This document shows positions 16,401 to 20,526 of a stretch of 20,526 nt of DNA, piece by piece. The translations under genes were made by a program, and so were the position numbers. This stretch comes from an uncultured Porphyromonas sp. (GTDB lineage Bacteria; Bacteroidota; Bacteroidia; Bacteroidales; Porphyromonadaceae), in the NCBI GenBank assembly GCA_945965245.1, contig CAMFNC010000194.1:1-20526 (forward strand), given 5' to 3'. How positions within the stretch are numbered: the first letter of the stretch is position 1; each line of letters opens with the position of its first letter. Under the pieces are notes generated by a model. It was not told the DNA's origin. It saw only the letters and a list, made by a program, of their open reading frames with translations, and did no database searches.

Positions 16401-17150
16401 TTATGATAAATGTTCTTTTTTTCGGTAAGCTTCCAGTACCGAAATTATTTCTTCTTGATTGATGGGAGCCATATTGGTTACGTAAAAATTACTGCTCAGA
16501 AATCCTCCGTACTGATTGCAATTTTCAATAAAGGATTTGAAGAGAACTTTGAGTTTGTGCTGTAGTGGCAGCAGAAAACGCAGATGGGCATAATTATCAC
16601 CAAAGAGAATGGTTTCCGTTTCACCACCTTCTCGTTCGATAGTCAGCTTAAATTCCTCTTCGATGAGTTTGCGTTCGTATTCTTTTAGCGGTTCCAAGCT
16701 ATGTTGATAGATCAGAGCCTCCATGCGCATCATCCCGTTTCGGCCTCCCAAGCCGCTGGTTATCGCTATCTGCTGCTCGTCCACCAGATAGGTAACCACA
16801 CCGATGCGAGCTTCGAATAGCGCCATCATAGCCCATTGGTGCAGCACCTCCGGTTCTTGTGGTTGGAAACTCTCAATGAGTCGCATGGCCTCGATATTGC
16901 CGCCGATAGCCAAATGTGACAGATAGTTCATCAGCCGTTCGGGTTCGATCTCGGTATATCGGTCAAACTGCTCCTTGGCAAAGGCGATGTATTCCGAAGT
17001 TACCTGAAATCGTTCATGCCGAATAAGGGCAGAATTGCGGAAATAATTCTTCTGTACAGCCAACGGGATGGCTTCATCCAATTGGTGTATTTGACCGGTT
17101 AGGTGTTTACCGATTTCCGATTCTCTGAATTCTTGTTCCGTGTTTGACAT
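16401..17150 (-). CDS. Conserved-looking protein of unknown function, first gene of the NAD/putrescine unit
   Basis: A 249-residue soluble, acidic and largely helical protein that I do not recognise. It has no signal peptide or membrane segment, and no obvious catalytic motif. Features are a central GLGGRNGMMRMEALIYQ stretch, a charged EYERKLIEEEFKLTIEREGGETE segment and a C-terminal helix. The start at 17150 (MSNTEQEF) is preferred because the promoter at 17176-17206 lies inside the longer frame that begins at 17216. It is 23 bases upstream of pncB, so it is transcribed with the NAD salvage and agmatine genes. A role in that metabolism is only guilt by association. Confidence 0.75.
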   Translation of the reverse strand: MSNTEQEFRESEIGKHLTGQIHQLDEAIPLAVQKNYFRNSALIRHERFQVTSEYIAFAKEQFDRYTEIEPERLMNYLSHLAIGGNIEAMRLIESFQPQEPEVLHQWAMMALFEARIGVVTYLVDEQQIAITSGLGGRNGMMRMEALIYQHSLEPLKEYERKLIEEEFKLTIEREGGETETILFGDNYAHLRFLLPLQHKLKVLFKSFIENCNQYGGFLSSNFYVTNMAPINQEEIISVLEAYRKKEHLS

Positions 17151-17175
17151 CTCTTGGATCTGTATATTCCGTGTA

Positions 17176-17206
17176 TAAAGATACGATATGCATAAATTAA
17201 AACAAA
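17176..17206 (-). promoter_or_regulatory. Bacteroidetes-type promoter of the unknown-pncB-nadD-aguA-aguB unit
   Basis: On the minus strand TTTG (17206-17203), a 19-base spacer and TATCTTTA (17183-17176) match the -33 TTTG / -7 TAnnTTTG pattern with one mismatch. The 26 bases to the MSNTEQEF start give a short leader. It fixes the start codon, because the longer ORF would include the promoter. Confidence 0.65.
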
Positions 17207-17242
17207 ATCTGTCCACTATCTTGCCAGAGTGTCATGAGGACG

Positions 17243-17280
17243 CAAAAAAACGCTTCGGGAACCAAGCCTCGAAGCGTTAA
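17243..17280 (-). terminator. Rho-independent terminator after tmRNA
   Basis: On the minus strand AACGCTTCG pairs exactly with CGAAGCGTT across a loop of about a dozen bases. A run of seven T follows. It lies about 45 bases past the mature tmRNA 3' end and insulates the tRNA/tmRNA unit from the next promoter. Confidence 0.9.
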
Positions 17281-17322
17281 TATGTGTGGGGTTCATAAAG
17301 TATTGATAATCAATATTTCAAG

Positions 17323-17724
17323 TGGAGCTGGAGGGAATTGAACCCTCGTCCAAACGTGGAAACAAATTGCTTTCTACATGTTTAGCTTCTCTTTCATTTT
17401 CGAGAAAGAGGTTAGGCAGAAGCCACCCTCCCCAATCCTTATCCTCCTTTCATTTAATCCAATGCCGAAGGCTGCATCGGACGATACCCGTATTTCCGTT
17501 ACACCACCGGGTCGAAACGCTACAGGTCAGGAGCTTTTCGGGTGATGTCTCGTCGCCACACCTGTGCAGCGATTAAGCGTCAGTCTACTGAACTTCGACT
17601 ACGCAGCGAGAGCGTAATTTTCTTCGCCAACTAAAAGTTCGATAACTGAGATTATAGTGCCAATTAACGACGCACTACATGCTTACAAATCACCTCGTCA
17701 CGCTGTCAAAGCCATGTCAGCCCC
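17323..17724 (-). ncRNA. ssrA: tmRNA (ssrA)
   Basis: This 402-base RNA rescues stalled ribosomes. The 5' end GGGGCTGACATGGC and 3' end GGTTCAATTCCCTCCAGCTCCA form a seven-pair acceptor stem (one G-U) with discriminator A at 17323. The CCA end is not encoded. The tag reading frame runs 17628-17599: GGC GAA GAA AAT TAC GCT CTC GCT GCG TAG, giving GEENYALAA after the charged alanine. The internal region holds GC-rich stems expected for pseudoknots. It lies 35 bases downstream of tRNA-Leu, with a strong terminator following. Confidence 0.97.
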
Positions 17725-17759
17725 GATGTAATGTGTATATGCCTCAAGGGATGAGTGAG

Positions 17760-17841
17760 TGCGGCTGAAAGGACTCGAACCTTCACGGATTGCTCCACCA
17801 GATCCTAAGTCTGGCGTGGCTACCAATTACACCACAGCCGC
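17760..17841 (-). tRNA. tRNA-Leu (anticodon UAG)
   Basis: An 82-base class II tRNA. The acceptor stem is GCGGCTG with CAGCCGC and discriminator A. The anticodon stem CCAGA/TCTGG encloses CTTAGGA with anticodon TAG at 17807-17805. It has a longer variable arm and a T-arm with GGTTCGAGTCC. CCA is not encoded. It is probably processed from a common transcript with tmRNA. Confidence 0.95.
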
Positions 17842-17878
17842 ATACTCCCAGCTCGCTTGCTGCTCATTGAGGCGGATG

Positions 17879-17908
17879 CAAAGATAACTCTTTCTTTTGA
17901 AATATCAA
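17879..17908 (-). promoter_or_regulatory. Promoter of the tRNA-Leu/tmRNA unit
   Basis: On the minus strand ATTG (-33 region, near 17908), a 19-base spacer and TATCTTTG (17886-17879) give a good Bacteroidetes promoter 38 bases before the tRNA 5' end. It slightly precedes the end of the PepSY-type gene at 17920. Confidence 0.65.
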
Positions 17909-17919
17909 TCCAATACCAC

Positions 17920-18495
17920 TTATACCAACCAAAGGAAGAGCAATGGTATCAGGATACCGACCATCAACTCGATGCCTCCACGACCGCGCAATCCGCGTTT
18001 ACCCTTGTTCATTATCATGCCGGTCAGGGTAATAATGATGAGCGAAATGGCAAAGGCATCGCTAAAAAGAATCCACCAGCGGTTGGTATTGAAATGCAAC
18101 TTGTGAAAGCTACTGATAATTGGGCGTTTTCTGACTGACTCATACACACCTGCACCCGATGTCAAATTCAGCTCCATAGACGAACCGCCTTTGAGAAAGA
18201 CCTTCATGGTGCTATCCGTGGGAAAGTAATGTCGGGTATAGTTTTCGGTTTCGCGATAAGGCTCCAAAAGAGTAATTACGCGTGCCCGGTCAAATGCCTC
18301 TTTGGGTTCGCTTGGCACATTGAAGCGATGCACTTCGATGATATAATTCGGGTCCATGCTTCTGCGGTGATTGAGTACCAAGCCGGACAGAGCATATACC
18401 ACGATTACGCCGGCAAAGAAAAAAGACAGGTCACGGTGCAGTGTCCGTGACCATTGTCTTATTTTATTGCCCAATGTATTCCGATTAGAATTCAT
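17920..18495 (-). CDS. PepSY-associated TM helix family membrane protein
   Basis: This 191-residue membrane protein has a first helix at about residues 24-42 (FFFAGVIVVYALSGLVLNH), a periplasmic domain of about 95 residues, a second helix at about 140-162 and a third at 174-191 ending at the C-terminus. The LHRDLSFFFAGV start, the GLVLNHRR turn and SFHKLHF before helix two are typical of the PepSY_TM-like family. His20, His43, His131 and His134 sit at helix ends and could bind heme or metal. Relatives accompany iron uptake and reductase systems, but no activity is proven for this branch. It starts 12 bases after the lipoprotein gene and is clearly paired with it. Confidence 0.8.
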   Translation of the reverse strand: MNSNRNTLGNKIRQWSRTLHRDLSFFFAGVIVVYALSGLVLNHRRSMDPNYIIEVHRFNVPSEPKEAFDRARVITLLEPYRETENYTRHYFPTDSTMKVFLKGGSSMELNLTSGAGVYESVRKRPIISSFHKLHFNTNRWWILFSDAFAISLIIITLTGMIMNKGKRGLRGRGGIELMVGILIPLLFLWLV

Positions 18496-18507
18496 GGCAG
18501 GGTGAGG

Positions 18508-19113
18508 TTATTTTATTTCATAGGAATCGGCTTCCACGTAATAGAAACTCAGATATTCTTTGCCGCTTTTGGCTTTTTCTTCGGCAATACGTTTGCGGAA
18601 GTCTGCCACACGCTCTTTTATGCTGTTGGCAGCTTTTTCCTGCATGGCTTTTTGTTCGGATGCACATCCGGCTTCACCGTTACCATGCTTTTCACCGGTT
18701 GCTTCGGCAGATTCGGTTTCCATTTTGACCAAAGCAGTTTCATCGATGCGAGTTTCCATCACTTTGCCGGTCACGCTCACGTTGGCATTCACGCAGTCTT
18801 TGGAGAAGGATCCGCCAAAGGCATCCGTGGCTTCGATGCGAATGGTGTGGTTTTCATCCGAGCCCATCAGGAAGATTTTACATCCGCCGTGAGCGCAGAT
18901 ATGCGTACAAAGGCCTTCCACGGTCACGGTCTTGCCCACCAAAGTCTCGGCTTCTGCCATCAGTTTATCCACGTCAAGCGTAGGCACGGCTTCGGTTACT
19001 TCGGTTTGAGTGGAATCTTCGGTTTGTTGTGCTTGTTTGTTGCCTTGGCAACTGGTCATTAGCAGCGCACCGGCCATGAGCGGAAGTGCGCACATCAATT
19101 TGATTTTTTTCAT
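18508..19113 (-). CDS. Cys/His-rich lipoprotein with OB-fold-like domain
   Basis: This 201-residue exported protein has a clear lipobox (LLMTSC, lipidated Cys22) followed by a Gln/Thr/Glu-rich linker. The core (about residues 58-125) alternates strands as in small OB-fold domains (GKTVTVEG, CKIFLMGSD, HTIRIEATDAFGG, ANVSVTGKVME). It contains CTHICAHGGC, with Cys69, His71, Cys73, His75 and Cys78 forming a likely metal or heme site. Cys107 and Cys150 are additional. The C-terminal third is charged and helical. It leads a two-gene unit with the PepSY-type protein. Function is not known; metal or heme handling in the envelope is inferred from the motif and partner. Confidence 0.75.
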   Translation of the reverse strand: MKKIKLMCALPLMAGALLMTSCQGNKQAQQTEDSTQTEVTEAVPTLDVDKLMAEAETLVGKTVTVEGLCTHICAHGGCKIFLMGSDENHTIRIEATDAFGGSFSKDCVNANVSVTGKVMETRIDETALVKMETESAEATGEKHGNGEAGCASEQKAMQEKAANSIKERVADFRKRIAEEKAKSGKEYLSFYYVEADSYEIK

Positions 19114-19144
19114 GTGGATTTATTTGTTTGTTAAGAATTCAATA

Positions 19145-19152
19145 CAAATATA
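19145..19152 (-). promoter_or_regulatory. Candidate -7 box for the lipoprotein/PepSY unit
   Basis: The minus strand reads TATATTTG, matching TAnnTTTG, 32 bases before the lipoprotein start. A -33 TTTG is not seen at the expected distance. Confidence 0.4.
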
Positions 19153-19240
19153 GCCAAAGCAAACGAAACCCTCGTTCGTTCGCTAAATCAATTCGGAGGG
19201 GGATGTATAATAAATCAAGTCGGAAATTTACTGCCTGGTA

Positions 19241-19369
19241 TCACCATACTTTCAATGCGATTTCTATCAGCTTTCGGTCGCGCTCTTCTTTCGGCAGTTT
19301 GGAAAGTTGTTGAGCGAAAAGGCCAGCACAAGCTGTCAGCAGCAATAGCAAGAATAATTTCAGTTTCAT
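19241..19369 (-). pseudogene. 42-residue truncated secreted protein at the end of the paralogue array
   Basis: A frame of 42 codons begins with ATG overlapping the stop of the preceding gene (ATGA). It has a signal peptide (MKLKLF, a run of leucines, ending FAQ) and a charged helix (LPKEERDRKLIEIALKVW), then a TGA. The signal peptide resembles that of the 179-residue paralogue (MKLKLFFLLLF). The same frame stays open for about 30 more codons after the TGA without recognisable content. The charged helix looks like the start of a longer exported protein, so I favour a truncated gene. A genuine small secreted peptide is the alternative. Confidence 0.5.
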
Positions 19370-19425
19370 TCCGTTTTGCGGTAAAAGACCAAATGGGCAG
19401 GCGTTTTCGGTTTTCCTTGGTTAAA
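19366..19425 (-). repeat. Direct repeat at the 3' end of array gene, copy 1
   Basis: About 60 bases encoding the shared C-terminus (KTPAHLVFYRKTE) recur at 19896-19955 and 20432-20490, spaced about 530 bases apart. They mark tandem gene duplication. Confidence 0.7.
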
Positions 19426-19899
19426 ATCGGGATCCATCATCATGGACATCAATCCGCGCTCTTGTGTATAATTCCATGTCATCTTATCCGGGTTATTCGG
19501 GTCTATGGTCAGCACAACAGTTCCCTTTTCCTTCCATTTGACATTAAAATACTCCATTTTAATCTCTTTTTCTGTTTGATATTCATCAGAAAATAAAGGG
19601 AATATATCATCTTTTTCCTCAAAAACTGTTTTGCCATTTTGCTTAACAGTCAAAGGAGAGGAGAGATATTTTATTTGGCTGTTTTCCGGAAATATTTTGA
19701 TTCGTTCAATGGTTTGCAATACAGTTTTGAATTTCAGGATATAGAGTTTACCTTCCTGCTCGGCTTCCCAACGCCCATTCTCTAATACCTTGGTGTCATA
19801 CAAAAACAATTTCTCGTTTACCACCGTTTGGGCCCCAAGTTGAATCATGTTCAAAAATACTCCTACAAAAAGGAGCGTAATCAAATACTTTTTCATCAT
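19366..19899 (-). CDS. Secreted protein of unknown function, paralogue 1 of a tandem array
   Basis: This 177-residue protein has a signal peptide (KKYLITLLFVGVFLNMIQLGAQ) and a mature domain of about 155 residues with no recognised family. It shares with its right-hand neighbour FxYDTxVxExGxWEA near the mature N-terminus, a central FPLFSDEYxTE segment, TIDPNNPDKMTWNY, and a C-terminus of NQGxxKTPxHLVFYRKTE. The beta-strand-rich look suggests a small periplasmic or surface beta domain. Its ATG overlaps the upstream stop and its own stop overlaps the truncated ORF downstream. Base composition looks AT-richer than the metabolic genes. Confidence 0.75.
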   Translation of the reverse strand: MMKKYLITLLFVGVFLNMIQLGAQTVVNEKLFLYDTKVLENGRWEAEQEGKLYILKFKTVLQTIERIKIFPENSQIKYLSSPLTVKQNGKTVFEEKDDIFPLFSDEYQTEKEIKMEYFNVKWKEKGTVVLTIDPNNPDKMTWNYTQERGLMSMMMDPDFNQGKPKTPAHLVFYRKTE

Positions 19900-19955
19900 T
19901 CCGTTTTGCGGTAGAAGACCAAATGAGTGGGCGTTTTCTGCTCGCCTTGGTTATA
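19896..19955 (-). repeat. Direct repeat at the 3' end of array gene, copy 2
   Basis: Same element as at 19366-19425, with a few substitutions. It covers the stop codon, the KTPTHLVFYRKTE codons and the adjoining NQGEQ codons. Confidence 0.7.
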
Positions 19956-20435
19956 ATCCCCAAAAGGATAGATCAGTCGTTTCTTGGGTCTTGAATAAAA
20001 CCAAATCATCATATCCGGATTACTCGGTGAGATTGTAAAACTAACTTCACCACATTCCTTAAAAAACGCATTTTTATATTCCATTATCAGCCGGTTTTCA
20101 GTTGTGTATTCACTTGCAAAAAATGGAGCATTCATTCCTTTTATCTCTTTTTGATAAATCACTTTTCCGTTAATCAAGTACGTATAAGAAGCCATAATTA
20201 AGGTCATTCTTGGATTCAACTGCGGAGGAAAATCTTTCGTATTAAACTCTTCACGTATATCTTTGGTCTCTTTCCTAAACTGAATTTTGTAGGTCTCATC
20301 ACCCGATTTTGCTTCCCAGTAACCTCGTTCAAAGACATTTGTGTCGTATACGAATTTATGAGCATTGGCTGCCGTCTGAGCACAAAGTACTCCGGAAAAG
20401 GCAAATAGCAACAAGAAGAATAATTTTAGTTTCAT
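19896..20435 (-). CDS. Secreted protein of unknown function, paralogue 2 of a tandem array
   Basis: This 179-residue exported protein has a signal peptide ending near VLCAQ and the same layout as paralogue 1. Shared features are FVYDTNVFERGYWEA, an FFASEYTTE segment, TISPSNPDMMIWFY and a C-terminus of NQGEQKTPTHLVFYRKTE. Identity to paralogue 1 is moderate over the middle and very high over the last 15 residues and their DNA. Start and stop overlap the neighbouring paralogues by a few bases, so the array is translated as a coupled chain. No function is assigned. Confidence 0.75.
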   Translation of the reverse strand: MKLKLFFLLLFAFSGVLCAQTAANAHKFVYDTNVFERGYWEAKSGDETYKIQFRKETKDIREEFNTKDFPPQLNPRMTLIMASYTYLINGKVIYQKEIKGMNAPFFASEYTTENRLIMEYKNAFFKECGEVSFTISPSNPDMMIWFYSRPKKRLIYPFGDYNQGEQKTPTHLVFYRKTE

Positions 20436-20490
20436 TCTGTTTTGCGGTAAAAGACCAAATGGGCAGGCGTTTTCAGTACTCCTCGATTAA
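20432..20490 (-). repeat. Direct repeat at the 3' end of array gene, copy 3
   Basis: Same element as at 19366-19425. The first 45 or so bases are almost identical to copy 1; beyond that it diverges. Confidence 0.7.
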
Positions 20491-20526
20491 AAGTAGGATC
20501 TCCAATGTTGCCGCCTATTCTATCGC
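20432..20526 (-). CDS. C-terminal part of a third tandem paralogue, cut by the window edge
   Basis: The last 31 codons of a further copy are visible. The sequence includes DRIGGNIGDPTFNRGV and ends LKTPAHLVFYRKTE, then TGA sharing ATGA with paralogue 2. The final 50 bases are nearly identical to the ends of the other two copies. Confidence 0.75.
   Translation of the reverse strand, partial: DRIGGNIGDPTFNRGVLKTPAHLVFYRKTE

Noticed and set aside
17151..17216. N-terminal extension of the 249-residue unknown protein
   Set aside because: It contains the -7 and -33 promoter elements, so translation from 17216 is unlikely.
17322..17576. 84-codon plus-strand ORF
   Set aside because: It is antisense to tmRNA and has no protein-like motif.
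17843..17919. Terminator after the PepSY-type gene
   Set aside because: No hairpin with a T run is visible between its stop and the tRNA promoter.
19140..19240. Terminator after the paralogue array
   Set aside because: CCCTC and GAGGG could pair across a long loop before TTTCGTTT, but five pairs with a loop over 20 bases are too weak to call.

Overview
The window looks like a chromosomal segment of a Bacteroidales bacterium, most likely Porphyromonadaceae. Three things point there. The S9 peptidase closely follows Porphyromonas gingivalis DPP IV as I remember it. The tmRNA tag is GEENYALAA. Minus-strand genes are preceded by Bacteroidetes-type -7 boxes (TAnnTTTG) and mostly lack Shine-Dalgarno sequences. 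The species cannot be fixed from the sequence. I see no insertion sequence, CRISPR array, prophage or replication origin.

Layout. The left end (1-4194, + strand) holds the 3' end of an unidentified, possibly frameshifted gene and a large CobN/HmuS-type chelatase-family protein anchored at both ends. It is followed by a hairpin and a likely bidirectional terminator. Everything else is on the minus strand, in these transcription units, each read from right to left: (i) 6692-4305, a sirtuin without zinc cysteines, a 53-residue zinc-ribbon protein, an endonuclease/exonuclease/phosphatase-family protein and a C_GCAxxG_C_C redox-type protein; (ii) 12340-7083, DPP IV, lipoyl synthase, a purine permease (NCS2/AzgA) and PrmA; (iii) 17150-12658, an unknown protein, PncB, NadD, agmatine deiminase and N-carbamoylputrescine amidase, which couples NAD salvage to agmatine-to-putrescine conversion; (iv) 17841-17323, tRNA-Leu(UAG) and tmRNA, with a shared promoter and a strong terminator; (v) 19113-17920, a Cys/His-rich lipoprotein with an OB-fold-like pattern and a PepSY-type membrane protein; (vi) from the right edge to 19241, a tandem array of secreted paralogues of unknown function. 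In that array each gene overlaps the next by a few bases and the last copy is cut to 42 residues.

Working together. Units ii and iii are housekeeping: peptide use, lipoylation, purine uptake, NAD and putrescine. Units i and v and the CobN-like gene have a redox, metal or heme flavour. The paralogue array is the most accessory-looking part. It looks AT-richer by eye, is repetitive, and continues past the window. Two intergenic gaps (6693-7082 and 12341-12657) carry diverged copies of one short repeat. Several minus-strand genes have start codons well inside the longest open frame; in each case the shorter start is supported by gene overlap, by family N-termini or by a promoter lying inside the long version.
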